Assembly (NCBI GenBank): GCA_022575985.1
Contig: JAKSXM010000147.1
Location: 17,146,001-17,210,000, forward strand
Direction of reading: 5' to 3'
Length of the DNA stretch: 64,000 nucleotides
DNA from: Anagrus nilaparvatae
Lineage: Eukaryota; Arthropoda; Insecta; Hymenoptera; Mymaridae
The number at the start of each line of letters is the position of its first letter. Position 1 is the stretch's first letter. The notes beneath the pieces were generated by a model. That model saw only the letters and a list, made by a program, of their open reading frames with translations, made no database searches and had not been told where the DNA came from. This document shows positions 47,475 to 61,420 of the stretch, piece by piece. The position numbers and the translations under genes were made by a program.

Positions 47475-48415
47475 ATATATACTTATACATATCATCTTTT
47501 TAAAAGTTTTTCATAAAAATAATAATTGAATATAAATTTACAAATTTATATAAGATTATTTATTATTTTTATCCACGATTTTAAAAAAAATAGTAGAAAA
47601 AGCTTATAAAGTTGTTTTAAATTACGCACATAAATTTAAACTAGAAGTAGTTAGGTTAGTCTGCTTAATTGTTTGCTAGATTAATGGCTGTGATAAATTT
47701 TGTTATTATTATTTACAGGTTGATTTCATGTTCTTTGGTGGATAGTTAAATAAACAAAAGTTTGATTCAGATAAGTAAAAAAATTTTTAATATTTTTTTT
47801 AAATTAATGTAAAGAATGTTTTTATTTATCAACAATTAAAATTATGTTTATGGCAAAACTGAGTGAAAGGTGAGGTTTATTTATGGGCCGTCTTTGAAAA
47901 AGATTGTCTAGAAATTACTAAAATATATTTATGTTGGTACTAAAGGGGGGCGGAATAATTTTTCGTCTTCAGAAACGATTTTGGGCTTTTAATGAAATTA
48001 ATAAGACTAAGACTAGGGGTTGCGTCAAACCACGTCTAACGCAGTGGTTCTCTAAAATACATTTTTTTTGTCTTCAAAAGCGTTTTGTATTGCGTGCGAG
48101 TCATGATAATTTTTAAAAATAATTCATTTAAAAAAATATTTATCTCCTTTCTCTTCAACAGTTTAAACGACAATAAATAAACTAAAATAATAAACTAAGT
48201 TTATTCAAAGACAAACCAAAATAAAATGTACAATTTAAAAATAAGATTAAAGGTAAGATAACTAAATTTTAAAATTTAGAGAAAAATTATTTTAAATACT
48301 TATTTATTTATTATTACAATAATAAAATATTATAATAATCTTCTTATAATCTTTTTGTATGGGAACGATTGAATTATGAATTTAAAAAAAAATTTAAGTA
48401 AAATTTAAACGAAAA

Positions 48416-48454
48416 CTTCGAATTATCGAGGTTCAAATTATCGAGATTCCACTG
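48416..48454 (-). repeat. pogo/Tigger-like terminal inverted repeat end (left arm)
   Basis: On the minus strand it reads CAGTGGAATCTCGATAATTTG then AACCTCGATAATTCGAAG, with TA outside the CAGTG: the style of pogo/Tigger-type Tc1-mariner ends. The mirror copy is at 52783-52821. The other end of the element was not found. Confidence 0.45.
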
Positions 48455-49757
48455 TATATTCAGGTGAAGTAAATAAACATAAAAATTATAAGTTTGTTGT
48501 AAATGTTGTAGTATTGGAAAAATCTGAAAGCGGAGCTAAATTTGAAATAGGTGCGTGTAGGATTCTTAAACTGACACCATGACATATGACACTTTCATGA
48601 ATGTAAATAACATTTATTTCATTTTATAATTTAATTTTTATTTGTTTGATTGAGTTGTTCCAGATATTTACTATTTTATTCCTATTTTAGTTAATTTTTT
48701 TGGTATTTGAAATCAGATTTTTTGTGATAATTCATCAACAACTTAATGAAATTTAGGCAAATCTAAATATCAAATAACAAATTTTGTACCAAATTTTTTT
48801 CCAGATATTTACTATTCTTAGTTAATTGTTTTGGTAATGGAAATCAGTATTTTTGTGATTGCTCGACAACAAATGGCTGAAATTTAATCATACTGGAGAA
48901 GGCACAACTCTACTAGATATACAAAAAATTATGGACCAATTTTTTTTTGTTTCATCGAGTTGTGTTTAAAGTCTGCTCTGTACAGTTTCTCGAACATACA
49001 TACACTGAGACAAATATTCCATTAGTTTAATAGGTTTGATTTCATTGAAATATAGCAATGAAATATTCTATTAAATTAATAGTATAGTTATTGAATCAAT
49101 GAAATATTTCATTAAATTAATAATATTTTAAATTCAGTAATTTTAAACTGTACTGCGCAACTCGGAATTCACTGAAATGGCGCCACGGTATACTTTGATA
49201 TACAGAGTGTGTCTAGAGAGAGTTGACGATATGCATCTTGTCATTCATAGATTTAGAATGTTGATATATGATTTTCTTTCCATTTAATTTAATCTTTGAT
49301 ACATAAAAAAATAAATAAATTAATTATTAAAAAAAATTAACTGTTTGTAATTTTTTTATTTAATTATATATTTTTTTTTTTTCACAAATTTTATATTCAC
49401 CTATACTTTTTTACTAATTTCTTTTTTTAAACAAAATTTGAAAAATATTAAGTCGCTCTAGGAATATCACTCTCGCAAGTCATAAAATTGACTTTCCTTT
49501 ACTATATAAGAAACAAAATTACACTATATGACACGAAGCGCGCGTTAAGACATATAAGCAAAACGAGGCGAATATATATAGCAAAGTAATAATAATAAGT
49601 GAATACACGGGGGATACAAATTAAAAACTAAATAATACATATATGCGGTCATCGTAACTTCAGTCGATAAAATCAGCGTTTAAAATATTAAATAAAAAAA
49701 TAACTGACTTACATGGTTAAAAAACTTAATATTTTATTTTCTTTAAGTCTGCGTCTT

Positions 49758-50265
49758 TTTTTTAAATTTTTTTCTAATAGTCTCCTGTTTTATTTAAAAG
49801 TTGGAATTTCAAATATTTTTATGCAATAAGAGCATTGAGATTTTTTTATTGGCTTTAGCCAAAACTATACGCCATTTAAAATTTTTTTTAATTAGTTTCC
49901 TCTTGTATATAAAATTTGTAATTGCAAATATTTTTATGCAATGATAGCATTTAAATTTTTTTTTGGACTTTAGGAGAAATTATACGCCATTCTAAATTAT
50001 TTTTTAATAGTCTACTGTTTTATACAAAATAAGTAATTATAAATATTTTTATGCAATGATAGCATGGAAATTTTTTTATTGATTTTAGCAGAAACTATAC
50101 GCCATTATAAATTTTTTTCTAATAGTCTCCTGTTTTATTTAAAAGTTGGAATTTCAAATATTTTTATGCAATGATAGCATTGAAATTTTTTTATTGACTT
50201 TAGCAGAAATTATACACCATTCTAAATTTTTTTTAATATTCTTCTGTTTTATGAAAAAAATTTTT
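49758..50265. repeat. 115-bp tandem repeat, four units (left arm; mirrored in right arm)
   Basis: ATGCAAT recurs at 49821, 49936, 50051 and 50166. Each unit has TTTTAATAGTCTCCTGTTTTAT, AAATATTTTTATGCAATGAT and AAACTATACGCCATT. The mirrored set lies at about 50970-51475. Confidence 0.85.
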
Positions 50266-50328
50266 AAATTTAAAAAAATACTTTTTAGATATATTTTTAA
50301 AAATAATTAATTATTTTTACATACTGAA

Positions 50329-50907
50329 ATTCATATTGGTTGTCTAGAATCTGATAAAATTATTAAAATTTCAATTTATACTGTTTTACGTATCAAAGAA
50401 AGAAAATAATAAAATATAGATATCGGCTGTTCCAAGTATAAAGAAAAAATTAGAAAAATTTCATTCCGTTGTTACATATGTATTTCACATTTATAATATG
50501 AAAAATTCAGAAATGTTTATCTTATATTTTCGGTGCTTCTATATTGTTAGGTAATTCTTATTGAAAAAAAAAAAATAATAATTTAGATGTCGGCAGTCTT
50601 AGTTATGAAAAAATAAAAAAAAAATATTTAAGATGTCGGCTGTTCTATGTATGAAAATATAAAAAAAAAATAATAATTTAGATGTCGGCAGTCCCAGTTA
50701 TGAAAATTCGAAAAAAAATTATAATAATTTAGATGTTGGCAGTCTTAGTTATGAAAATTCGAAAAAAAATTAATAATTTAGATGTCGGCAATCTTAGTTA
50801 TGAAAAATTCGAGAAAAAAATTAATAATTTAGATGTCGGCATTTTTAGTTATGAGAAAATAAAAAAAAAATATTTTAGATGTCGGCTGTCCTAGTTATGA
50901 AAAAAAA
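50329..50907. repeat. Spacer of the giant hairpin: ~50-bp tandem repeat, seven units
   Basis: GATGTCGGC occurs at about 50586, 50632, 50681, 50732, 50781, 50832 and 50878 (steps 46-51), with an outlier GATATCGGC at 50419. Units read AATTTAGATGTCGGCAGTCT then TAGTTATGAAAA and an A-run. This is unlike the arm sequence. Confidence 0.85.
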
Positions 50908-53900
50908 TTCAGTATGTAAAAATAATTAATTATTTTTAAAAATATATCTAAAAAGTATTTTTTTAAATTTTAAAATTTTTTTCATAAAACAGAAGAATAT
51001 TAAAAAAAATTTAGAATGGTGTATAATTTCTGCTAAAGTCAATAAAAAAATTTCAATGCTATCATTGCATAAAAATATTTGAAATTCCAACTTTTAAATA
51101 AAACAGGAGACTATTAGAAAAAAATTTATAATGGCGTATAGTTTCTGCTAAAATCAATAAAAAAATTTCCATGCTATCATTGCATAAAAATATTTATAAT
51201 TACATATTTTGTATAAAACAGTAGACTATTAAAAAATAATTTAGAATGGCGTATAATTTCTCCTAAAGTCCAAAAAAAAATTTAAATGCTATCATTGCAT
51301 AAAAATATTTGCAATTACAAATTTTATATACAAGAGGAAACTAATTAAAAAAAATTTTAAATGGCGTATAGTTTTGGCTAAAGCCAATAAAAAAATCTCA
51401 ATGCTCTTATTGCATAAAAATATTTGAAATTCCAACTTTTAAATAAAACAGGAGACTATTAGAAAAAAATTTAAAAAAAAGACGCAGACTTAAAGAAAAT
51501 AAAATATTAAGTTTTTTAACCATGTAAGTCAGTTATTTTTTTATTTAATATTTTAAACGCTGATTTTATCGACTGAAGTTACGATGACCGCATATATGTA
51601 TTATTTAGTTTTTAATTTGTATCCCCCGTGTATTCACTTATTATTATTACTTTGCTATATATATTCGCCTCGTTTTGCTTATATGTCTTAACGCGCGCTT
51701 CGTGTCATATAATGTAATTTTGTTTCTTATATAGTAAAGGAAAGTCAATTTTATGACTTGCGAGAGTGATATTCCTAGAGCGACTTTATATTTTTCAAAT
51801 TTTGTTTAAAAAAAGAAATTAGTAAAAAAGTATAGGTGAATATAAAATTTGTGAAAAAAAAAAAAATATATAATTAAATAAAAAAATTACAAACAGTTAA
51901 TTTTTTTTAATAATTAATTTATTTATTTTTTTATGTATCAAAGATTAAATTAAATGGAAAGAAAATCATATATCAACATTCTAAATCTATGAATGACAAG
52001 ATGCATATCGTCAACTCTCTCTAGACACACTCTGTATATCAAAGTATACCGTGGCGCCATTTCAGTGAATTCCGAGTTGCGCAGTACAGTTTAAAATTAC
52101 TGAATTTAAAATATTATTAATTTAATGAAATATTTCATTGATTCAATAACTATACTATTAATTTAATAGAATATTTCATTGCTATATTTCAATGAAATCA
52201 AACCTATTAAACTAATGGAATATTTGTCTCAGTGTATGTATGTTCGAGAAACTGTACAGAGCAGACTTTAAACACAACTCGATGAAACAAAAAAAAATTG
52301 GTCCATAATTTTTTGTATATCTAGTAGAGTTGTGCCTTCTCCAGTATGATTAAATTTCAGCCATTTGTTGTCGAGCAATCACAAAAATACTGATTTCCAT
52401 TACCAAAACAATTAACTAAGAATAGTAAATATCTGGAAAAAAATTTGGTACAAAATTTGTTATTTGATATTTAGATTTGCCTAAATTTCATTAAGTTGTT
52501 GATGAATTATCACAAAAAATCTGATTTCAAATACCAAAAAAATTAACTAAAATAGGAATAAAATAGTAAATATCTGGAACAACTCAATCAAACAAATAAA
52601 AATTAAATTATAAAATGAAATAAATGTTATTTACATTCATGAAAGTGTCATATGTCATGGTGTCAGTTTAAGAATCCTACACGCACCTATTTCAAATTTA
52701 GCTCCGCTTTCAGATTTTTCCAATACTACAACATTTACAACAAACTTATAATTTTTATGTTTATTTACTTCACCTGAATATACAGTGGAATCTCGATAAT
52801 TTGAACCTCGATAATTCGAAGTTTTCGTTTAAATTTTACTTAAATTTTTTTTTAAATTCATAATTCAATCGTTCCCATACAAAAAGATTATAAGAAGATT
52901 ATTATAATATTTTATTATTGTAATAATAAATAAATAAGTATTTAAAATAATTTTTCTCTAAATTTTAAAATTTAGTTATCTTACCTTTAATCTTATTTTT
53001 AAATTGTACATTTTATTTTGGTTTGTCTTTGAATAAACTTAGTTTATTATTTTAGTTTATTTATTGTCGTTTAAACTGTTGAAGAGAAAGGAGATAAATA
53101 TTTTTTTAAATGAATTATTTTTAAAAATTATCATGACTCGCACGCAATACAAAACGCTTTTGAAGACAAAAAAAATGTATTTTAGAGAACCACTGCGTTA
53201 GACGTGGTTTGACGCAACCCCTAGTCTTAGTCTTATTAATTTCATCAAAAGCCCAAAATCGTTTCTGAAGACGAAAAATTATTCCGCCCCCCTTTAGTAC
53301 CAACATAAATATATTTTAGTAATTTCTAGACAATCTTTTTCAAAGACGGCCCATAAATAAACCTCACCTTTCACTCAGTTTTGCCATAAACATAATTTTA
53401 ATTGTTGATAAATAAAAACATTCTTTACATTAATTTAAAAAAAATATTAAAAATTTTTTTACTTATCTAAATCAAACTTTTGTTTATTTAACTATCCACC
53501 AAAGAACATGAAATCAACCTGTAAATAATAATAACAAAATTTATCACAGCCATTAATCTAGCAAACAATTAAGCAGACTAACCTAACTACTTCTAGTTTA
53601 AATTTATGTGCGTAATTTAAAACAACTTTATAAGCTTTTTCTACTATTTTTTTTTAAATCGTGGATAAAAATAATAAATAATCTTATATAAATTTGTAAA
53701 TTTATATTCAATTATTATTTTTATGAAAAACTTTTAAAAAGATGATATGTATAAGTATATATATAAGTTTATATATATATATGTATAAGTTTTTTTTAAT
53801 TACGTACTCAAATAATACTTGTTTTTCAGCAGTATTGGCTTCTAATTACCTACTTACAATATATATCTAGTATACATTGCTGTTCAAAAATTTTTTATTA

Positions 53901-54461
53901 TCTTTTCTCAGATAAAAACTAATATCTTAAGGCATACAGGTAGAATTAGATGTAGGTAATTAAAATAATTTTAATATGTTCTTTTTAAAGAATATGGGAA
54001 ATTAAAATTTTTCTTTGGTTTTTTTCAGGATTAAAAAGATTAATATATACTTGAAGTTTCAGATATTTTAATCAAATTTATAAACTTATTTTTTATATTT
54101 TCTCAGCACATACTTCAGTAAATTATTATAAAAGAAAGTTGGTGCCAGTTTTATTGTTCAGTAATCTTCAGTAAATGATCTTTTATGGTGAAAAAAAAAT
54201 AAGAATAATCTAAACCCTATTATTTTTATTAATGCAGATAAAAAATTTTTTTTATAAGTTTTAAATATTTTTATGTAAATTCGGGTAAGAGAAAAATTTT
54301 CGAATAATTATTTATGAATACATTGAATAACATGTAATAATAAATAATAGTTTACAATTTATACATCTATAAATTAGTTACTATATAGTTGATTGACTGC
54401 AGATTTTATATACTTTCTTTCTTTATATACTTTCTTTCCTTTCCTTGATTTTATATTGACG

Positions 54462-54672
54462 CATATTTACCTATTGACATACTAATCTATTGACTCATTA
54501 AACTCATTATATTATATTGTATTATTTTATAATTTTTATATATTTTTTTTTTCTTTATATTTTCTTTGTTATTTTATTATATATTATGAAAGATTTACTT
54601 ATTTACTGTAACATATTGAAAGAGTGTACTATTTTTGATTTCAAAATAAAGATTATTATTATTATTATTATG
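54462..54672 (+). repeat. Possible LINE 3' tail
   Basis: TTTCAAAATAAAGA followed by (TTA)n ending near 54671 looks like a LINE 3' end with a short-repeat tail. No coding part is attached. Confidence 0.35.
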
Positions 54673-54789
54673 AGGGTGTGAATCCCATCAAGGTTATTAA
54701 AGAGAAAATACTCAATAAATATGTGCTCGTGCCTGAAATAAATAAGCCTTAGCTTTTTTACAATTCTTTGCGATTTCCTTTTATATATC

Positions 54790-55733
54790 TTTTTATTATT
54801 ATTATTTCCTTTATTTGTATTGTACAAAACTAGTTACACTCTTACATAGTTATTATTATTATAGCTCTAATTAACATATATTGTTTAATTTAAATAAATA
54901 ATTTATATATAAATAAAATTGAGGTAAAATTAGTTAATAAAAATATAAGTAATATGATATAATTTGATATTAATACTGTTTCAAAAATTAAATAAAATAA
55001 ATAAGTTAACCATAGCAACAATCAATCAAAAGTCAATCAGTCAATAGTCAATTAGTATATATTAAAATTTGTCAATAGAATTTTATTAATTAGTCAACAA
55101 ATAAATAAATAGGTTAAAATTTGTAAATAAATAATTAAATAACAAATTTAATTAATATTAATTTAGTCCAGCTGTTGTTAAACAGTGTTAGGCATCTAAT
55201 TTATATAGATACTGCCTTATTGTTTTTTTAAATAAATTAAATGAGTGCAGGTCACGAATGCAGGGAGGAATTTTGTTCCAAAAGTTTAAGTACTTTACCT
55301 GAAATAAATTTACGCCCCAATCAGTTGTAATTGTGGTAGGATCTAAGTCTTTACGGGGACCACGAACTGGCCTATCAGGCTTATAAGGCTTGAATAGTGG
55401 TAGCAAAATAGGAGGAATCTTTTAAACGAACTATCCTATACATTATAAGAGAGGCGAAATAGTCAGTACGAGTTGAGTTACTCATCCAATGCAGTTTTCT
55501 ACGGAAAGCAGTGATATGCTCATTGCGCCCAATGCCATGGATGTATCTAATTCCAGAGTTTGCTAGTCTCTGCAGTAGAATACCCAACTCATTGGAGACA
55601 TCAGAGTATACTACTTTGCAATAGTCAAGGTGAGGGAGCACAAGAGATTCGACCAGTCGCTTGCGTAGAGTGATTGAAGTGCAAGGCCGGATAGTTCTAA
55701 GAAAATAAAGAACTTTATTGACGTTTTTGGCTA
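54790..55733 (-). pseudogene. CR1-like LINE 3' end, minus copy
   Basis: Minus-strand C-terminal frame: MLPHLDYCKVVYSDVSNELG, RYIHGIGRNEHITAFRRKLH, STRTDYFASLIMYRIVRLK (55641-55381). A frameshift near 55415 leads to FKPYKPDRPVRGPRKD and WNKIPPCIRDLHSFNLFKK (55406-55188). The 3' UTR of about 390 bases ends in an (AAT)n tail near 54790. It is an inverted near-copy of 56086-57018. The 5' truncation is at 55733, where the plus copy begins. Confidence 0.85.
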
Positions 55734-57018
55734 CATGAATGACCTAAAGGATCACCTGGGTGATGATGGTACTTTTAGGTTGCTGTATGCTGACGACCAT
55801 CAAATATATGTCCAGGTCCCTGTCAATGAGATTGATAATGGTATTTCTCGCTTGTCTGAATCGGCTAAAAAAGTTTCAGAGTGGGCACAGCATAACTGCT
55901 TGTCCCTTAACACCAAAAAAACGCAGGCGATACCATAAAGAAATTCAATGCCCTAAATATTTCCAACATTCAGGTTAACAGTGTTGGTGACAAGGTTCCG
56001 TTTGTTGATGTTATAATTAGTCTAGGGGTAAAACTTGATAGTACTCTTTCATGGAGGCCTCAAGTACTTTAAGTAACCAAAAACGTCAATAAAGTTCTTT
56101 ATTTTCTTAGAACTATCCGGCCTTGCACTTCAATCACTCTACGCAAGCGACTGGTCGAATCTCTTGTGCTCCCTCACCTTGACTATTGCAAAGTAGTATA
56201 CTCTGATGTCTCCAATGAGTTGGGTGTTCTACTGCTGAGACTAGCAAACTCTGGAATTAGATACATCCATGGCATTGGGCGCAACGAGCATATCACTGCT
56301 TTCCGTAAAAAACTGCATTGGATGAGTAACTCAACTCGTACTGACTATTTCGCCTCTCTTATAATGTATAGGATAGTTCGTTTAAAAGAACCTCCTATTT
56401 CGCTACCACTATTCAAGCCTTATAAGCCTGATAGGCCAGTTCGTGGTCCCCGTAAAGACTCAGATCCTACCACAGTTACAACTGATTGGGGCCTAAATTC
56501 ATTTCAGGTAAAATACTCAAACTTTTGGAACAAAATTCCTCCCTGCATTCGTGATCTGCACTCATTTAATTTATTTAAAAAAGCAATAAGGCAGTATCTT
56601 TATAAATTAGATGCCTAACACTGTTTAACAACAGCTTGACTAATTAATATTAATTAATTTTGTTATTTAATTATTTATTTACAAATTTTAACCTATTTAT
56701 TTATTTGTTGACTAATTAATAAAATTCTATTGACAAATTTTAATATATACTGATTGGCTATTGACTGATTGACTTTTGACTGATTGTTGCTATGGTTAAC
56801 TTATTTATTTTATTTAGTTTTTGAAACAATATTAATATCAAATTATAACATATTACTTATATTTTTATTAACTAATTTTACCTCAATTTTATTTATATAT
56901 AAATTATTTATTTAAATTAAACAATATATGTTAATTAGAGCTATAATAATAATAACTATGTAAGAGAGTAACTAGTTTTGTACAATACAAATAAAGGAAA
57001 TAATAATAATAATAATAT
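55734..57018 (+). pseudogene. CR1-like LINE 3' end, plus copy
   Basis: It starts within the RT: YMNDLKDHLGDDGTFRLLYA followed by DDHQIYVQVP (intact YADD), then ESAKKVSEWAQHNCLSLNTK. A frame break near 55935 runs to about 56100, then an open frame at 56166-56618 carries LPHLDYCKVVYSDVSNELGV, GIGRNEHITAFRKKLHWM and WNKIPPCIRDLHSFNLFKKA, ending YKLDA. It has a 3' UTR and (AAT)n tail (56998-57018). Related to the LINE at 41838-43474 but a different family. Confidence 0.85.
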
Positions 57019-57804
57019 CTATTTAAATTAGCGTAATTTAGTCAAAATTGCAATTTCATCGGCCCGGAGGCAAAATATTAAGACTCATTTTTAGTTTATT
57101 TTACTATGAACTAAAGTCAGAAACTATTTTTAATACTTTGATAACTGGATTGCTATTAGATTACTAAAAAAGACAAAAAATAAATATAATCACTAAATAT
57201 GAAGGTTAAATACTCTCCTTATTATTGAGCGATAAAAGAATCTTTTAATAATTTATTTATTCAATATACTTTATTTAAATAAGTATTTGTTATAAAAACT
57301 AAAATATTCAAACTGTCATTTTTTAGAAAAAATTTTTTACGCAGTAAAAATATTTTATATGCAGTAAAAAAAAATGGGGTTCCCATTTCGAAAAAAAACT
57401 AAAAACTAAAATGTACAGTAAACTATAACCTAACTTAGAACAAACATAGCTTACACAAATTATCTAAAAGTACAAGCTTACAAAAAGTTTGCAACATTTA
57501 TTCCAGACCTTGGGGTAGCGGGTTCCAGTAAATCTTATTTTTGGTCTGTAATATTGGGTTTTAATAGAAGCCAATTATGCTGGTATGCATTTATAACTAT
57601 TCTTTTCGTTCTGAATAATATTTTAGGAAAATTTTCATTCTTTTAAATCAATACATTTTATGACTTATTGATAAGTTAGTTATCACTGGAAGCATTAAAG
57701 ATAATTTTACCTTTTTTTTAATTTTTGTTTAAGACATCGTGTCTAATATTTATTTTAAATTGTTTCAATTTGATCAATTAGTAATCTTATTGCATATTTT
57801 ATAG
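57019..57804. other. AT-rich stretch, probably intronic
   Basis: There is no ORF. It lies directly upstream of the MFSD6-like exon and ends in a polypyrimidine tract and AG. Confidence 0.4.
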
Positions 57805-59192
<1,388 letters not shown>

Positions 59193-59397
59193 TGTTGTGT
59201 ATATATGTATAATATGGTATGTATGTGTAGGAGAGCTCCCCTCCCCATTTTGTATATATTCTCCCTTTTTATATTTAGTGTTCGTTGCGATTTCAAACCA
59301 CAAACGTCGCCTTATTAATAAATAGAGTATAACACAAATACTTTTTGTCATAATTATTCATCCATCTCCATCACCATAATATCCATATTTTCCAACA
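59193..59397 (-). repeat. LTR of copy 2 (complete, 205 bp)
   Basis: It shares CCCCTCCCC, TATATATTCTCCCTTTTTAT, TTAGTGTTCGTTG and CCATCTCCATCACC with the inverted LTR of copy 1. Confidence 0.75.
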
Positions 59398-59959
59398 TTT
59401 TTGGCATCCCTGGACTATAGAACCTATAAAAAAAAATCAGTGCAAATTTTTTCTTAAAAAAAAAACTATTTGAAAACATGTTCAATTTTTTTTCTAAAAA
59501 CTACGTGCCGTTACGTAAGTGTGAACTTGCATCACAGTAATAATCAAAATGGATTAATTTACAACAATGGAGGTGCCAAAATCAACATTTTTGGCATCCC
59601 TGGAATGAACCAACGCATCAAGATAAGTTAAATTTTTTAAGAAGAAAAAGTTAAATTTAATTTCAAGAGCACGTGCAAAATTTTGACATCAGTTTGATCA
59701 TCTTTTTTTTCTCATGGCGATATAGCAATTTTATTAGAAGCAGTTATATTTCAGTGCTATATTTTTCAAATTTGTGCTAAATTTTTGTGCAAAAAATTTT
59801 TTTAAGAAGTTTTATGGTGATGGAAGGTGAACAAAAAAAATAAATTTGCGTAATTTTTAAAATGACACAACGAACACGCATCATTTTCTCAAAAAATTAT
59901 GTTTTTTCTGCCAGTGAAAAATCTGAATATTTGATTTCATAAAATTTATAAAAAAAAAG

Positions 59960-60296
59960 AAAAATCATTGTCGTCATCGCAGAATTGGCGCGTAAATTCT
60001 ACCACCCCTTCAATTTAATCAAAAAGAAGACGCCATTGCGCGCGCAACAAATATTATCAAGAATTGATGGCAACTTTTTTATAACGAGAGAGACGAAGAA
60101 GAAAACAGGCCCTACCACCGCGCATCAAAAAGCGGCGCAAGAAATCTTACTCAGTGATGGCGGCTTCTCATCGTTGATAACAACATTAGAATACATGCAA
60201 ATCAATGGGCCCTGTTACTACGCATCAAATTACTGCGCGAATCAACTCATCAATAAGCCGCACAGCAGACAAATTTTTTTTTTACATAAAAGATAA
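59960..60296. other. GC-richer conserved block of the LTR family, with a 103-codon ORF
   Basis: The block (GGCGCGTAAATTC, GACGCCATTGCGCGCGCAAC, CCCTACCACCGCGCATC) is the inverse of 9500-9830 in copy 1. In copy 2 it holds an open plus-strand frame (59985-60296), but copy 1 does not keep the same frame clearly. No domain is recognised. It could be a captured host fragment or a regulatory module. Confidence 0.4.
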
Positions 60297-60967
60297 GTTG
60301 ATAATTTTGTAAAACATTGAAATTTTTTTTTTTTTTTAATTCTTATTTATGAGAAATTATATAATTCAGGTGTATTAATTTACATATTACACTTGAATAT
60401 ATAACTCTTACACAATTAAATTAAAGTTTAAATTTATTGGAGAATATTTTTAAAAAATAAAAGTATTATTTAAGGGAGTGTAAAGCTGTGTAAGTGTTAT
60501 TTGTGTTTTTAATCATCTAAAATTTTATTTCTTGCTGATTATCAAAAATTCATTAAATCATTTTTTGCATGTCATAACCCTTTTAAAATTTAATAAAATT
60601 TTTAAAGTTAAATTGCTTTTCTCTTAAATTACAATTATAACATTTTAAATTGTGATAAAAATTGTGTATTAAACTTTTATCTTATAAATTTGGTAAAGAA
60701 TTGAATTGATCTTACTAACTGAAATTACTGAATTATAAATTTTATGCTAATAATATTAGATGTTACATAGGTTCAACTTGCTGAAATTAAGTGGAACTAC
60801 TTTGCTAGAGTAGTTGGTGTCATGGGATTCACACTTGGATGTTTTATCACTTATCCTGCTTGCTGTTTTACTCATAAATTCAAGATCATCCTGGGATCCT
60901 ACTGCACTTCAATATTGTTATTCATTACAAAATGCTATTCTCTTATTAGCATATTATTTAATTTAGT

Positions 60968-61420
60968 AAGAATTCAATCAATTCTAGCATATTGATATAT
61001 GGCTCTAATTGTTTAACTCAAACTAAATTACTTTGATACAATAAATTACGATTTTTTTTGTATTGTTAAGTACTGTATAATTCTCTTACGAGCCATAATG
61101 GTGTTAATCTCTTATAAGTGTCTTCCAAATTCTCATAAATTAAATTCATTTTCTCATAAATTAAATTCATGCTATTTAAATAATCATTTTTGGCAATTCA
61201 ATCAATTCTAGCATATTGATATATGGCTCTAATTGTTTATCTCAAACTAAATTACTTTGATACAATAAATTACGATTTTTTTTTTGTATTGTTAAGTACT
61301 CTATAATTCTCTTACGAGCCATAATGGTGTTAATCTCTTATAAATGTCTAACAAATTCTCATAAATTAAATTCATTTTCTCATAAATTAAATTCATGCTA
61401 TTTAAATAATCATTTTTGGC
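60968..61420. repeat. ~226-bp tandem duplication inside copy 2
   Basis: ATTCAATCAATTCTAGCATA begins both units (60968 and 61196). Each runs through TTACGAGCCATAATGGTG and a doubled TCATAAATTAAATTC to CATTTTTGGC. Confidence 0.85.

Larger units (their letters stand above)
45611..54461. repeat. Giant inverted repeat: ~3.55-kb arms, 579-bp spacer
   Basis: The left arm (45611-50328) and right arm (50908-54461) are inverted copies, starting CGTCAATATAAAATCAAGG and ending CCTTGATTTTATATTGACG. After removing the LTR plus one target duplication (1164 bases) the left arm is 3554 bases; the right arm is also 3554. Differences are few (for example a changed triplet near 45704, a CTTT-repeat difference near 54410, and Asn/Asp in the small shared ORF). 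It contains no recognisable gene: the 61-codon ORF present in both arms (47931-48116 and 53121-53306) matches no family known to me. Arm inner parts carry four tandem 115-bp units. It could be a very large foldback/TIR element, an inverted segmental duplication, or a hairpin-RNA locus. The flanks show no target duplication. Confidence 0.93.

Noticed and set aside
54790..57018. Twin-priming 5' inversion of one LINE
   Set aside because: Both halves contain the same 3' UTR and a tail; twin priming would invert only 5' sequence without duplicating it.
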